Shown in pieces: positions 11,296 through 19,738 of a stretch of 62,500 bases of DNA (position 1 is its first letter; every line of letters starts with the position of its first letter). The notes beneath the pieces are model-generated. The model ran no database searches and was not told the origin of the DNA. It saw only the letters and a program-made list of their open reading frames with translations. Made by a program: the position numbers and the translations under genes. The stretch is from Bacillus sp. HMF5848 (lineage in GTDB: Bacteria > Bacillota > Bacilli > Bacillales > HMF5848). The stretch spans positions 105,001 through 167,500 of the forward strand of contig NZ_RWIV01000001.1 in the NCBI RefSeq assembly GCF_003944835.1, written 5' to 3'.

Positions 11296-11955
11296 TTGCT
11301 AAAAAAACTTAAGGAAGATATTGAGGTTATTTTTGAGCAAGATCCAGCTGCAAGAAGCTATTTTGAGGTTATGTTGACATACTCAGGATTACATGCACTG
11401 TGGTCTCACCGTATGGCACATTGGTTTTATAAACATAAATTATTTTTTGTTGCACGCCTTATATCGCAGGTTAGTCGCTTTTTTACCGGGATAGAGATTC
11501 ACCCAGGTGCACAAATAGGTCGTCGTTTTTTTATTGACCATGGTATGGGTATTGTGATAGGTGAAACGTGTGAAATTGGTGATAATGTAACTATATATCA
11601 AGGTGTTACATTAGGTGGTACGGGCAAAGAAAAAGGCAAACGTCACCCAACAATTAAAGACAATGTGTTAATTGCTAGCGGCGCAAAAGTCCTTGGCTCC
11701 ATCACAGTTGGGGCAAATTCAAAGATCGGTGCAGGCTCTGTGGTTTTAAAGGATGTCCCTGAAAACTCAACTGTTGTAGGAATACCTGGCCAAGTCGTCA
11801 TTCAAAATGGAGTGAAAATAAAAAATCTCAATCATGGTGATTTACCTAATCCTGTAGGAGATCGGTTAAAAGCGATGGATGAAGAGATTCAAATGCTAAG
11901 AAGTGAGCTTGAAGCTTTAAAAGGAGGTAGTACAGATGACAATTCAAATTTATAA
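11296..11955 (+). CDS. cysE: CysE, serine O-acetyltransferase
   Basis: 219 residues from TTG at 11296. This start is chosen because AAAGGGGGGA lies 5 bases upstream and the family N-terminus begins LKxLKEDI; the ATG at 11236 would add 20 unlike residues and sit in the repeat. The N-terminal helical part is followed by a left-handed beta-helix acyltransferase domain ([38 protein letters not shown]). It acetylates serine for cysteine synthesis. It is controlled by the upstream Cys T-box and overlaps cysS by 20 bases. Confidence 0.96.
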   Translation: MLKKLKEDIEVIFEQDPAARSYFEVMLTYSGLHALWSHRMAHWFYKHKLFFVARLISQVSRFFTGIEIHPGAQIGRRFFIDHGMGIVIGETCEIGDNVTIYQGVTLGGTGKEKGKRHPTIKDNVLIASGAKVLGSITVGANSKIGAGSVVLKDVPENSTVVGIPGQVVIQNGVKIKNLNHGDLPNPVGDRLKAMDEEIQMLRSELEALKGGSTDDNSNL

Positions 11956-13333
11956 TACGTTAACTAGAAAAAAAGAGCCATTTATCCCGATAGAAGAGGG
12001 TAAAGTAAAAATGTATGTCTGTGGTCCAACAGTTTACAATTATATTCATATCGGTAATGCGCGTGCTGCAATCGTATTTGATACAGTACGTAATTATCTT
12101 GAGTATAGAGGGTATGATGTACAATACGTTTCTAATTTTACAGATGTGGATGATAAGCTAATACGTGCTGCAAATGAGCTGGGTGAGACAGTCCCTCAGG
12201 TAGCAGATCGATTTATTGAAGCTTATTATGAAGATACATCTGCACTAGGATGCCGGAAAGCTGATGTACATCCACGGGTTATGGAGCACATGGATATCAT
12301 AGTTAGCTTTATTCAGACGCTAATTGAGAAAGGATTTGCATATGAGTCGGGAGGCGATGTGTATTATAAAACTCGCCATTTTGAATCATATGGTAAACTA
12401 TCTCATCAGTCGATTGACGAATTAAAAGTGGGTGCGCGTATTGACGTTGGTGAGAAAAAGCAAGATGCTTTAGATTTTGCTTTATGGAAGGCAGCCAAAG
12501 AAGGAGAAATCTATTGGGAAAGCCCTTGGGGGAATGGACGTCCAGGCTGGCATATCGAATGCTCTGCTATGGCACGTAAATATTTAGGGGATACAATTGA
12601 CATTCATGCTGGCGGACAGGATTTAACATTCCCGCATCATGAAAATGAAATTGCTCAATCTGAAGCATTAACAGGGAGGCCGTTCGCCAACTACTGGATG
12701 CATAATGGTTACTTAAATATTGATAATGAAAAAATGTCTAAGTCCTTGGGCAATTTCGTTCTTGCCCATGATGTAATCAAGCAATATGACCCACGGGTAC
12801 TTCGCTTCTTCATGTTAAGTGTTCATTATCGTCATCCTATTAATTATAATACTGAGCTTTTAGATAGTTCACAAAATGGCTTTGAACGTATTCAAACAGC
12901 GTATCAAAATTTAAAACACCGCCTAGGAAGTTGTGCAAACTTAACACATGATGATGAACAATGGCTAAAAGTTATTCACGATCTTCGTGACACCTTTATT
13001 CGCGAAATGGATGATGACTTTAATACAGCGAATGCAATATCTGTTTTATTTGATTTTGCAAAACAAGCAAATTTGTATTTACAAGAGCAAAACACATCTG
13101 AACAGATAATTGAAGCATTTCTTGATCAGTTTGAAGCATTACTAATTGTTCTTGGTATTGAAATAGATACAGAAGAGCTCCTCGATGAGGATATAGAAGC
13201 ACTAATTGAAAAGAGGAATGAGGCACGGAAAAATCGTGACTTTGCTCTTTCTGATGAAATTCGGGATGAGTTAAAGGCCCGCAATATAATTCTTGAGGAT
13301 ACGCCTCAAGGTACTAGATGGAAGCGGGGGTAG
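11936..13333 (+). CDS. cysS: CysS, cysteinyl-tRNA synthetase
   Basis: 465 residues. Class I motifs are HIGN in the N-terminal [12 protein letters not shown] segment and KMSKS around position 265. Zinc-ligand residues are visible in [16 protein letters not shown] and HHENE. It charges tRNA(Cys). The ATG lies inside the end of cysE with AAAGGAGG just upstream, so the two are translationally coupled under the Cys T-box: one gene supplies cysteine and the other uses it. Confidence 0.97.
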   Translation: MTIQIYNTLTRKKEPFIPIEEGKVKMYVCGPTVYNYIHIGNARAAIVFDTVRNYLEYRGYDVQYVSNFTDVDDKLIRAANELGETVPQVADRFIEAYYEDTSALGCRKADVHPRVMEHMDIIVSFIQTLIEKGFAYESGGDVYYKTRHFESYGKLSHQSIDELKVGARIDVGEKKQDALDFALWKAAKEGEIYWESPWGNGRPGWHIECSAMARKYLGDTIDIHAGGQDLTFPHHENEIAQSEALTGRPFANYWMHNGYLNIDNEKMSKSLGNFVLAHDVIKQYDPRVLRFFMLSVHYRHPINYNTELLDSSQNGFERIQTAYQNLKHRLGSCANLTHDDEQWLKVIHDLRDTFIREMDDDFNTANAISVLFDFAKQANLYLQEQNTSEQIIEAFLDQFEALLIVLGIEIDTEELLDEDIEALIEKRNEARKNRDFALSDEIRDELKARNIILEDTPQGTRWKRG

Positions 13334-13335
13334 TT

Positions 13336-13740
13336 ATGTCAAAAATAGATACAAAGATGCTCAATGCTTTAGCTTTAGCTTATATGGGGGATGCCGTCTA
13401 TGAAGTTTTCATACGGCATCATCTCCTTGAAACTGGGGCGGTTAAACCTCAACAGTTACATCAAAAAGCAAAGCAATATGTGTCTGCTAAAGCACAAGCG
13501 TTTATTATACGAGAGATGCTAGAGCAAACTATATTATCAGATGAGGAAGAAGCTGTAGTTCGTCGTGGACGTAATGCTAAAAGTCATACTACACCGAAAA
13601 ATACTGATGTAGTAACGTATAAGGTTGCAACAGGCTTTGAATCTTTGATAGGCTATCTTTATTTAATTAAACAGACGGATAGGTTAGAGGAATTAATGAT
13701 AAAATCTGTGCAGATTATTGAAGGAAGAAAGGAGGGGTAA
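13336..13740 (+). CDS. mrnC: MrnC, mini-ribonuclease III
   Basis: 134 residues from ATG 13336, which has GCGGGGGTAG upstream; an alternative ATG at 13318 would overlap cysS by 16 bases and add six residues. It is an RNase III catalytic domain without a double-stranded-RNA-binding domain. AYMGDAVYE and EEAVVRRGRNAKS carry the acidic catalytic residues. In Bacilli, mini-III trims both ends of 23S rRNA. It is followed after 3 bases by the 23S methyltransferase rlmB. Confidence 0.94.
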   Translation: MSKIDTKMLNALALAYMGDAVYEVFIRHHLLETGAVKPQQLHQKAKQYVSAKAQAFIIREMLEQTILSDEEEAVVRRGRNAKSHTTPKNTDVVTYKVATGFESLIGYLYLIKQTDRLEELMIKSVQIIEGRKEG

Positions 13741-13743
13741 CAT

Positions 13744-14493
13744 ATGGCTCATGAACAGGAATTTATAATGGGGAAGAATGCTGTACTTGAGGCGTTGAAA
13801 TCGGAGCGTCCTGTACATAAAGTTTGGATTGCTGAAGGAGCGCAAAAAGCAGGAATGCAGCCAATTATTCAGCTATCTAAACAAGCGGGCGTTCTGTTAC
13901 AATACGTACCTCGAAAAAAAATTGATCAAATGGTTGAGGGAACGCATCAAGGGGTTGTTGCTCAAGTAGCAGCTTATCAATATGCTGAACTCGATGATAT
14001 TATACAACTCGCTAAATCAAGAGAAGAGCAGCCTTTTGTTATTATATTAGATGAACTTGAGGATCCTCACAATTTAGGCTCTATATTAAGAACGTGTGAT
14101 GCTGTTGGTGCACATGGGATAATTATTCCTAAGCGTAGATCAGTAGGTCTTACATCTACTGTAGCGAAAGCATCAACAGGGGCAATTGAATATGTTCCAG
14201 TAGCAAGAGTAACGAATTTGTCCCGCACCCTTGATGAGTTAAAGGATCTAGGGTTATGGATTGTTGGGACAGATGCGTCAGGACGTGACGACTATCGAAA
14301 TCTTGATGGAGCTATGGCGATTGGCTTAGTTATAGGTAGTGAAGGTAAAGGTATGAGTCGCCTTGTAAAAGAAAAATGTGACTTCTTAGTATCTTTGCCT
14401 ATGGTCGGAAAGGTCACATCGTTAAATGCGTCTGTCGCAGCAGGCTTGTTAATGTACGAAGTGTTCCGTAAACGTCACTCCTTAGGAGAGTAA
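13744..14493 (+). CDS. rlmB: RlmB-family SpoU/TrmH rRNA 2'-O-methyltransferase
   Basis: 249 residues. An N-terminal substrate-binding domain is followed by a SPOUT (trefoil-knot) methyltransferase domain with its three motifs: NLGSILRTCDAVG, IGSEGKGMSR and SLNASVAAGLLMYE. It probably methylates a ribose in 23S rRNA (G2251 in E. coli numbering, by family). A GGAGGGG site precedes the ATG. The gene lies tightly between mrnC and yacP. Confidence 0.94.
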   Translation: MAHEQEFIMGKNAVLEALKSERPVHKVWIAEGAQKAGMQPIIQLSKQAGVLLQYVPRKKIDQMVEGTHQGVVAQVAAYQYAELDDIIQLAKSREEQPFVIILDELEDPHNLGSILRTCDAVGAHGIIIPKRRSVGLTSTVAKASTGAIEYVPVARVTNLSRTLDELKDLGLWIVGTDASGRDDYRNLDGAMAIGLVIGSEGKGMSRLVKEKCDFLVSLPMVGKVTSLNASVAAGLLMYEVFRKRHSLGE

Positions 14494-14498
14494 ACGTT

Positions 14499-15008
14499 AT
14501 GGACATACTGCTTGTGGATGGCTACAACGTGATTGGGGCATGGCCTGAGCTTAGGGCGAAAAAAGATACCGATCTAGCTTCCGCACGCGAAATACTTATC
14601 GACAAAATGGCAGAGTATAAAGCGTATACGGGCTTTCGAGTAATCATTGTCTTTGATGCGCACCTTGTGAAAGGAATTGAAAAAAAATTAACAAAGCATC
14701 AAGTCGATGTAATTTATACTCGTGAAAATGAGACAGCTGATGAACGAATTGAAAAATTAGCAAAGGAATTAATAAATCGTCGCACAAGGATTCATGTTGC
14801 GACTTCAGATTTTACAGAACAGACAACGATATTCTCGCAGGGCGCACTAAGAAAGTCGGCACGTGAACTACTTACAGAGATGCGAGAAATTGAACGGAAT
14901 ATTTCAAAAAATGTCCAGAAGTCTGTTGAAAAAAAACCTCGTTCAACAATTCCTTTATCAGATGATATCGCTAAAACCTTTGAAAAGTGGCGGAGGGGGG
15001 AACGGTAA
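14499..15008 (+). CDS. yacP: YacP/Rae1, NYN (PIN-like) ribosome-associated endoribonuclease
   Basis: 169 residues. The NYN-domain start MDILLVDGYNVIGAW and later acidic residues (VIIVFDAH, YTRENETADERIE) are characteristic. In B. subtilis, Rae1 cleaves mRNA in the ribosomal A site. A TTAGGAGAG site overlaps the end of rlmB. The sigH promoter begins just after the stop. Confidence 0.92.
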   Translation: MDILLVDGYNVIGAWPELRAKKDTDLASAREILIDKMAEYKAYTGFRVIIVFDAHLVKGIEKKLTKHQVDVIYTRENETADERIEKLAKELINRRTRIHVATSDFTEQTTIFSQGALRKSARELLTEMREIERNISKNVQKSVEKKPRSTIPLSDDIAKTFEKWRRGER

Positions 15009-15012
15009 GCGG

Positions 15013-15041
15013 TTGCGTCGAGGCGCACTCTACTGTATAAT
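15013..15041 (+). promoter_or_regulatory. sigH promoter (sigma-A type)
   Basis: TTGCGT at 15013-15018, a 17-base spacer and a perfect TATAAT at 15036-15041 lie 35 bases before the GTG start of sigH, within the gap after yacP. In B. subtilis the gene is transcribed by sigma-A and repressed by AbrB; an AbrB site cannot be recognised by eye. Confidence 0.8.
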
Positions 15042-15075
15042 ATTTCTATCTAGGTGTGTGGTCGGGGGGATCGGC

Positions 15076-15726
15076 GTGACTTCTAACAGCCAGAGAAAGC
15101 CAAGCCAACGATTTGAACAAATTGAAGATGAAGAAATTGTTGAATTTGTTCATAATGGTGATAGTGAAGCGCTAGACTATTTAATTCATAAATATCGTAA
15201 TTTCGTTCGTGCTAAGGCCAGGTCTTATTTTTTAATCGGTGCCGATCGGGAAGATATAGTTCAAGAAGGCATGATCGGTCTGTATAAAGCGATACGTGAT
15301 TTTAAAGAGGACAAGCTGACAAGCTTCAAAGCGTTCGCTGAATTATGTATCACGAGGCAGATTATTACAGCCATAAAAACTGCTACCCGACAAAAGCATA
15401 TTCCTCTTAATTCCTATGTTTCTTTGGACAAGCCTATCTATGATGAGGAATCAGATCGAACATTACTAGATGTTATTTCGGGCGTGAAAGTGACAGATCC
15501 TGAAGAGTTGATTATTAATCAAGAAGAGTTTGATGATATAGAACTAAAGATGGTTGAATTATTAAGTGACCTAGAACGAAAAGTTTTAGCATTATATCTG
15601 GATGGTAGATCATACCAGGAAATTTCTGAAGAGCTTAATCGTCACGTTAAATCAATTGATAATGCTCTACAACGTGTGAAGCGTAAACTAGAGAGATATC
15701 TAGCCATCCGCGAGCTCACTTTATAG
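15076..15726 (+). CDS. sigH: Sigma-H (Spo0H), RNA polymerase sigma factor of the transition to sporulation
   Basis: 216 residues from GTG 15076, preceded by GGGGGGAT. The longer frame from 14863 overlaps yacP and adds residues without homology. Region 2 (DYLIHKYRNFVRAKARSYF, ADREDIVQEGMIGLY) and region 4 (LERKVLALYLDGRSYQEISEEL) are intact and close to B. subtilis SigH. It directs transcription of spo0A, spoIIA, ftsAZ and other early sporulation or competence genes. Confidence 0.96.
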   Translation: MTSNSQRKPSQRFEQIEDEEIVEFVHNGDSEALDYLIHKYRNFVRAKARSYFLIGADREDIVQEGMIGLYKAIRDFKEDKLTSFKAFAELCITRQIITAIKTATRQKHIPLNSYVSLDKPIYDEESDRTLLDVISGVKVTDPEELIINQEEFDDIELKMVELLSDLERKVLALYLDGRSYQEISEELNRHVKSIDNALQRVKRKLERYLAIRELTL

Positions 15727-15745
15727 AATAATAATGATAGAGCAG

Positions 15746-15773
15746 TTGACATATCGACCTATAATGATATTGT
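15746..15773 (+). promoter_or_regulatory. First candidate promoter of rpmG-secE
   Basis: A perfect TTGACA at 15746-15751 is followed after 16 bases by TATTGT at 15768. It lies 20 bases after the sigH stop and upstream of a second, better-spaced promoter. Confidence 0.5.
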
Positions 15774-15789
15774 TCTAACTGGCAGCTTA

Positions 15790-15818
15790 TTGACAGCCTG
15801 TACCCTCTGTGATACAGT
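15790..15818 (+). promoter_or_regulatory. Second promoter of rpmG-secE
   Basis: TTGACA at 15790-15795, a 17-base spacer and TACAGT at 15813-15818. Optimal spacing and a perfect -35 make this the better candidate for rpmG-secE transcription. Confidence 0.65.
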
Positions 15819-15859
15819 TTTGTAAGGTGTTAAAAAGAATAAATAGGTCGGTGTTCATC

Positions 15860-16009
15860 TTGGCGCTAAAAATTGTATTATCATGTCAAGATTGTGGAAG
15901 TCGAAACTATACAACTTCAAAGAGTTTTGATGTGAGGGATGAGCGTCTACAAACTAAGAAATACTGCAAGGTTTGTAAAGCTCACACAGTCCATAAAGAA
16001 TCAAAATAA
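15860..16009 (+). CDS. rpmG: Ribosomal protein L33 (zinc-binding form)
   Basis: 49 residues from TTG 15860, the standard L33 length; the ATG at 15809 would add 17 unlike residues and overlap the second promoter. Two CxxC pairs (CQDC, CKVC) show it is the zinc-containing paralogue, the kind exchanged for a cysteine-free copy during zinc starvation in Bacilli. L33 sits near the E site of the 50S subunit. It lies 43 bases before secE, the usual Bacillus arrangement. Confidence 0.92.
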   Translation: MALKIVLSCQDCGSRNYTTSKSFDVRDERLQTKKYCKVCKAHTVHKESK

Positions 16010-16052
16010 TATAGATCAGTAATCTATGTAATAGTTTCCGGAGGGTATTAGA

Positions 16053-16235
16053 ATGAAACGCATGATTAATTTTCTGCGTGCAGTTGTACGCGAGATGAAG
16101 AAGGTTTCTTGGCCAAAACGTAAAGAGTTAACACGTTACACAATTACTGTATTAGCAACTGTTACGTTCGTAGCTGTATTTTTTGCCGTTATTGATTTAG
16201 GAATTTCAGAATTAATTCGATTTGTTATTGAATAA
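16053..16235 (+). CDS. secE: SecE, preprotein translocase subunit
   Basis: 60 residues, the short single-span form typical of Gram-positives. The amphipathic segment VVREMKKVSWPKRKEL is followed by one transmembrane helix around residues 30-58. SecE clamps SecY in the translocon; secY is also in this window. A TTCCGGAGGG site precedes the ATG. Order rpmG-secE-nusG is conserved. Confidence 0.95.
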   Translation: MKRMINFLRAVVREMKKVSWPKRKELTRYTITVLATVTFVAVFFAVIDLGISELIRFVIE

Positions 16236-16258
16236 GAACCTATTTGCTATGGTATAAT
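16228..16258 (+). promoter_or_regulatory. Candidate promoter between secE and nusG
   Basis: A perfect extended -10 (TGGTATAAT; -10 at 16253-16258) has a weak TTGAAT at 16228 with 19-base spacing. Transcription from here would almost at once meet the hairpin at 16285-16306. Confidence 0.5.
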
Positions 16259-16284
16259 GGTAGATAATAGAAAGTGACGATTGA

Positions 16285-16306
16285 GCCCGGTTACACGGGT
16301 TTTTTC
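16285..16306 (+). terminator. Short terminator-like hairpin in the nusG leader
   Basis: GCCCG at 16285-16289 pairs with CGGGT at 16296-16300 around a 6-base loop, followed by a T run. It lies 27 bases after the extended -10 and 156 bases before nusG, so it may attenuate nusG transcription. Confidence 0.55.
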
Positions 16307-16461
16307 ATTTGGTCAAAAAAACACGAGTAAGACAGTACGGCTAGTGGTTACTGATAAAACAAGTATAAACCTCATGACGCATGTGTTCTGAACTCGAAAA
16401 AAGTAAAACTATGCATAAAAAAATGTGAGTTTAGGGAGGGTTGGACGAATAGTCCTCATGG

Positions 16462-16995
16462 ATGGAAAAGAATTGGTATGTAGTGCACACGTATTCTGGA
16501 TATGAAAATAAAGTAAAAGCCAACTTAGAAAAACGTGTTGAATCGATGGCTATGCAAGATAAGATATTTAGAATAGTGGTGCCTGAAGAAGAAGAAACAG
16601 AAATTAAGAACGGTAAGCGTAAAGTAATGAAAAAGAAGGTTTTTCCAGGCTATGTGCTTGTTGAAATCGTTATGACAGATGATTCCTGGTATGTTGTTCG
16701 TAATACACCAGGGGTGACAGGGTTTGTTGGCTCCGCTGGTTCTGGCTCTAAACCAACACCATTGCTTAAAGAAGAAGTAGAAGTGATCTTAAAGCGTATG
16801 GGAATGGATGAGAAAAAAGTAGAAATTGACTTTGAGCTTAAACAGGTTGTTCGTGTTAAAGAAGGGCCGTTTGCTAATTTTACAGGTTCAATAGAAGAAT
16901 TAGATAAAGATAAGCATAAGCTTAAAGTGCTAGTAAATATGTTTGGTCGAGAAACACCAGTTGAACTTGATTTTTCTCAAGTTGAAAAAATATAA
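16462..16995 (+). CDS. nusG: NusG, transcription elongation/pausing factor
   Basis: 177 residues. The N-terminal NGN domain (EKNWYVVHTYSGYENKVK, FPGYVLVEI, VRNTPGVTGFVG) and the C-terminal KOW domain (EGPFANFTGSIEEL) are complete. NusG binds RNA polymerase and, in Bacillus, promotes pausing and Rho function. An in-frame TAG at 16450 leaves ATG 16462 as the only start, yet the nearest strong Shine-Dalgarno (GGGAGGG, 16434-16440) is 21 bases away. A small hairpin (GGAC/GTCC, 16443-16455) lies between and would bring them to about 8 bases. Confidence 0.97.
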   Translation: MEKNWYVVHTYSGYENKVKANLEKRVESMAMQDKIFRIVVPEEEETEIKNGKRKVMKKKVFPGYVLVEIVMTDDSWYVVRNTPGVTGFVGSAGSGSKPTPLLKEEVEVILKRMGMDEKKVEIDFELKQVVRVKEGPFANFTGSIEELDKDKHKLKVLVNMFGRETPVELDFSQVEKI

Positions 16996-16996
16996 C

Positions 16997-17025
16997 TTGC
17001 TATTGTAATGAAAAAGTGATAATAT
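16997..17025 (+). promoter_or_regulatory. rplK promoter
   Basis: TTGCTA at 16997-17002, 17-base spacer, and TAATAT at 17020-17025 with a TGA extended -10. It starts right after the nusG stop and drives a ~115-base structured leader before rplK. Confidence 0.7.
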
Positions 17026-17096
17026 TCTTTGAGTGTATGTCTCGACTTTAGTTGAGACGAGCTTTTGTACAACAGCTTATGTCTTGTACAAAATGA

Positions 17097-17123
17097 GTGG
17101 GAGGGTAAAAACCCTATTACCAC
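17097..17123 (+). promoter_or_regulatory. Probable L1-binding autoregulatory site in the rplK leader
   Basis: GTGG at 17097-17100 and CCAC at 17120-17123 enclose a hairpin AGGGT/ACCCT (17102-17115) with an AAAA loop. The GUGGGAG strand opposite a UACCAC strand resembles the L1-binding region of 23S rRNA and the known L11-L1 operon control sites. Just upstream are two further stems, GTCTCGAC/GTTGAGAC and the 10-bp TTTTGTACAA/TTGTACAAAA. Confidence 0.65.
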
Positions 17124-17150
17124 ATCACGGACTTTAAGGAGGTGTGTCTC

Positions 17151-17576
17151 GTGGCTAAAAAAGTTATTAAAATGGTAAAATTACAAATCCCTGCAGGGAA
17201 AGCTAACCCAGCACCACCAGTAGGACCTGCACTAGGTCAAGCGGGTGTTAACATCATGGGATTCTGTAAAGAGTTTAATGCACGTACAGCAGATCAAGCA
17301 GGTCTAATTATTCCTGTTGAGATTACGGTATTTGAAGACCGTTCATTTACATTTATTACGAAAACTCCACCTGCAGCTGTTCTTCTAAAAGTAGTAGCTG
17401 GTATCCAGTCTGGTTCTGGTGAACCAAACAAGAAAAAGGTTGCAACAGTTAAGCGTGATAAAGTACGTGAAATTGCTGAACAAAAAATGCAAGATCTTAA
17501 CGCTGCAAGCGTTGAAGCTGCAATGCGCATGGTAGAAGGTACTGCGCGTAGCATGGGTATCGTTATTGAAGACTAA
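17151..17576 (+). CDS. rplK: Ribosomal protein L11
   Basis: 141 residues from GTG 17151, which has TTAAGGAGGTG upstream; a start at 17142 would add three residues inside that site. The N-terminal proline-rich stretch ([17 protein letters not shown]) and C-terminal RNA-binding domain (GTARSMGI) are intact. L11 forms the GTPase-associated centre with 23S rRNA and L10-L12, and senses stalled A sites for the stringent response. The proline cluster targeted by thiopeptides is present. Confidence 0.97.
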   Translation: MAKKVIKMVKLQIPAGKANPAPPVGPALGQAGVNIMGFCKEFNARTADQAGLIIPVEITVFEDRSFTFITKTPPAAVLLKVVAGIQSGSGEPNKKKVATVKRDKVREIAEQKMQDLNAASVEAAMRMVEGTARSMGIVIED

Positions 17577-17593
17577 TTAGTCTAAAGCTTTGA

Positions 17594-17637
17594 GGTTGCG
17601 GATAATATACATTTGACATTATTCGCAACCTTTTGTT
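17594..17637 (+). terminator. Hairpin between rplK and rplA
   Basis: GGTTGCG (17594-17600) and ATAAT pair with ATTAT and CGCAACC (17624-17630), followed by TTTTGTT. It looks like a partial intrinsic terminator that could lower rplA expression relative to rplK. Confidence 0.6.
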
Positions 17638-17639
17638 AC

Positions 17640-17665
17640 GTGGGAGGTTATTCCGCTAAAACCAC
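17640..17665 (+). promoter_or_regulatory. Second L1-like site, just before rplA
   Basis: GTGG at 17640-17643 pairs with CCAC at 17662-17665 around a GAGGTTATTCC core, repeating the GTGGGAGG...ACCAC signature of the rplK leader 20 bases before the L1 start. The inner helix is weaker here, so the assignment is tentative. Confidence 0.4.
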
Positions 17666-17684
17666 AATATAGGAGGAAATAAAA

Positions 17685-18386
17685 ATGGCTAAAAGAGGTA
17701 AAAAGTACGCTGAAGCTATCAAGCTTGTAGACCGTACAAAATCATACTCTGTTCAAGAAGCTATTGAACTTGTTAAAAAGACAAGTGTAGCTAAATTTGA
17801 TGCAACTGTAGAAGTAGCGTTCCGTTTAGGTATTGATGTAAAGAAAGCTGACCAACAAATTCGTGGTGCAGTTGTACTACCGAATGGTACAGGTAAAACA
17901 CAACGTGTATTAGTATTTGCTAAAGGTGAAAAAGCTAAAGAAGCTGAAGCTGCTGGCGCTGATTATGTAGGAGATACTGACTATATCAACAAAATCCAAC
18001 AAGGTTGGTTTGATTTTGATGTAATCGTAGCTACTCCAGACATGATGGGTGAAGTTGGTAAGCTTGGTCGTGTATTAGGACCTAAAGGCTTAATGCCAAA
18101 CCCTAAAACAGGTACAGTTACGTTTGATGTAACGAAAGCAGTGAATGAAATTAAAGCTGGTAAAGTTGAATACCGTGCTGATAAATCAGGTAACATTCAT
18201 GTACCTATCGGCAAAGTTTCTTTCGACGACCAAAAACTTGTTGAAAACTTTACAACAATCTTTGAAACATTGCTTAAAGTTAAGCCGTCAGCTGCAAAAG
18301 GCACATATATGAGAAACATTTCTGTTACTTCAACTATGGGCCCTGGTGTGAAAGTTGATGCTTCTACTTTCGTAGTAGCAAAATAA
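17685..18386 (+). CDS. rplA: Ribosomal protein L1
   Basis: 233 residues, the usual length. The two-domain L1 fold is shown by the conserved segments [20 protein letters not shown] and [20 protein letters not shown]1 forms the mobile stalk that escorts E-site tRNA and is the classical translational repressor of the L11-L1 mRNA. TATAGGAGG precedes the ATG. GTG-GAG sites that could bind L1 lie before both rplK and rplA. Confidence 0.97.
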   Translation: MAKRGKKYAEAIKLVDRTKSYSVQEAIELVKKTSVAKFDATVEVAFRLGIDVKKADQQIRGAVVLPNGTGKTQRVLVFAKGEKAKEAEAAGADYVGDTDYINKIQQGWFDFDVIVATPDMMGEVGKLGRVLGPKGLMPNPKTGTVTFDVTKAVNEIKAGKVEYRADKSGNIHVPIGKVSFDDQKLVENFTTIFETLLKVKPSAAKGTYMRNISVTSTMGPGVKVDASTFVVAK

Positions 18387-18391
18387 GGAAA

Positions 18392-18420
18392 TTGACATTA
18401 GCGACAACAGCACGTATAAT
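18392..18420 (+). promoter_or_regulatory. Consensus promoter of rplJ-rplL
   Basis: A perfect TTGACA at 18392-18397, exactly 17 bases, and a perfect TATAAT at 18415-18420. It begins 5 bases after the rplA stop and is the best promoter match in the window. Confidence 0.9.
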
Positions 18421-18424
18421 AAAT

Positions 18425-18577
18425 CGTGTTGTGTTGAAATAGATTTTAATAGTACCGTAGACAGTAGGTGCCGCATGGCTTAATTCCCTACCGAGGTGCG
18501 AGGTATATATTGTGACAACTTGTTTGTTGTTTCTTATTCCTCCATGTCTGCGTTCGTGTTGGCATGGGGGTTTTTAT
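18425..18577 (+). promoter_or_regulatory. L10 leader (ribosomal-protein autoregulatory RNA)
   Basis: The leader contains segments typical of Bacillus L10 leaders (ACCGTAGACAGTAGGTG, then GGCTTAATTCCCTACCGAGG) in which CAGTAGG/CCTACCG-type pairing forms the kink-turn stem that binds L10(L12)4. It ends in an intrinsic terminator, so L10 excess should cause premature termination. Confidence 0.82.
18539..18575 (+). terminator. Regulated terminator of the L10 leader
   Basis: CCTCCATG (18539-18546) pairs with CATGGGGG (18563-18570), followed by five T residues, 55 bases before rplJ. Confidence 0.82.
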
Positions 18578-18630
18578 ATGCACCGACCGGTACGATTTAT
18601 TTTTACCTGAAAAATATAGGAGGTGTACAA

Positions 18631-19131
18631 ATGAGCAGCGTAATCGAGTTAAAGAAACAGACAGTAGCAGAGATTTCTGATAAGTTTAAAGGCAGTGTGT
18701 CAACGATTGTTGTTGACTACCGTGGATTAAACGTTGCTGAAGTGACAGAACTTCGTAAACAACTTCGTGAGGCTGGCGTAGAGTTTAAAGTGTACAAAAA
18801 CACAATGACTCGCCGTGCAGCAACTGAAGCAGGTCTTGAAGGACTTAACGAAGCGTTAACTGGCCCGAATGCGATCGCATTCAGTACAGAAGACGTTGTC
18901 GCTCCTGCTAAAATCTTAAATGATTTTGCTAAAAAACACGAAGCTTTAGAAATTAAAGCAGGTGTTATAGAAGGTAACGTAGCTTCAGTAGAAGATGTGA
19001 AGGCACTTGCTGAACTTCCATCACGCGAAGGCTTACTTTCTATGTTGCTTAGCGTTCTACAAGCGCCAATCCGCAATCTTGCTCTTGCTACAAAAGCAGT
19101 TGCAGACCAAAAAGAAGAACAAGGTGCTTAA
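18631..19131 (+). CDS. rplJ: Ribosomal protein L10
   Basis: 166 residues from ATG 18631, which follows TATAGGAGGTG; the upstream in-frame start at 18496 lies in the leader and is not used. L10 anchors the stalk on 23S rRNA through its N-terminal domain ([21 protein letters not shown]), and its C-terminal helix (residues ~135-160) carries L7/L12 dimers. The L10 leader upstream is its own feedback target. Confidence 0.97.
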   Translation: MSSVIELKKQTVAEISDKFKGSVSTIVVDYRGLNVAEVTELRKQLREAGVEFKVYKNTMTRRAATEAGLEGLNEALTGPNAIAFSTEDVVAPAKILNDFAKKHEALEIKAGVIEGNVASVEDVKALAELPSREGLLSMLLSVLQAPIRNLALATKAVADQKEEQGA

Positions 19132-19207
19132 TAATATAGCATCCGCAGCTTAAAAAAGAACGACTTTAAAATAATACACTATTGAAAATTTAAGGAGGAT
19201 ATACAAA

Positions 19208-19570
19208 ATGACTAAAGAACAAATCATTGAAGCAGTTAAAAATATGACTGTATTAGAATTAAACGACTTAGTAAAAGCTATCGAAGAAGAATTTGGTGTA
19301 ACAGCTGCAGCTCCTGTTGCTGTAATGGGTGGCGCTGCTGCTCCAGCTGCTGAAGAGCAAACAGAATTTGACGTAGTTCTTACTAATGCTGGTGGTCAAA
19401 AAATTAAGGTTATCAAAGTTGTTCGTGAAATCACTGGTCTTGGCTTAAAAGAAGCTAAAGAACTTGTTGATAACACTCCAAAAGCAGTTAAAGAAGGAGC
19501 TTCTAAAGAAGAAGCTGAAGAAATCAAAGCGAAGCTTGAAGAAGTTGGCGCTGGCGTAGAAGTTAAGTAA
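19208..19570 (+). CDS. rplL: Ribosomal protein L7/L12
   Basis: 120 residues. The N-terminal dimerisation helices, the alanine-rich flexible hinge (around residues 36-52), and the C-terminal factor-binding domain ([26 protein letters not shown]) are all present. Multiple dimers bind L10 and recruit EF-Tu, EF-G and other GTPases. AAGGAGG precedes the ATG and a strong terminator follows. Confidence 0.98.
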   Translation: MTKEQIIEAVKNMTVLELNDLVKAIEEEFGVTAAAPVAVMGGAAAPAAEEQTEFDVVLTNAGGQKIKVIKVVREITGLGLKEAKELVDNTPKAVKEGASKEEAEEIKAKLEEVGAGVEVK

Positions 19571-19583
19571 TTATTGTCACATT

Positions 19584-19615
19584 AAAAAAGCTCGCTAATT
19601 TAGCGAGCTTTTTTC
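19584..19615 (+). terminator. Terminator after rplL
   Basis: AAAAAAGCTCGCTAA pairs with TTAGCGAGCTTTTTT around a short loop, with A and T flanks. A strong intrinsic terminator ending the rplJ-rplL unit. Confidence 0.92.
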
Positions 19616-19738
19616 TACATGTAGGAAATGCTATTAGGCTGCTGCAATATAATCCTCTACTTCAACCTGCAAATATTACACCAATAAAACATGATAAAGC
19701 TAGTGCAGAAAGTATTTTTCAATATAGGAGAGATGCAG

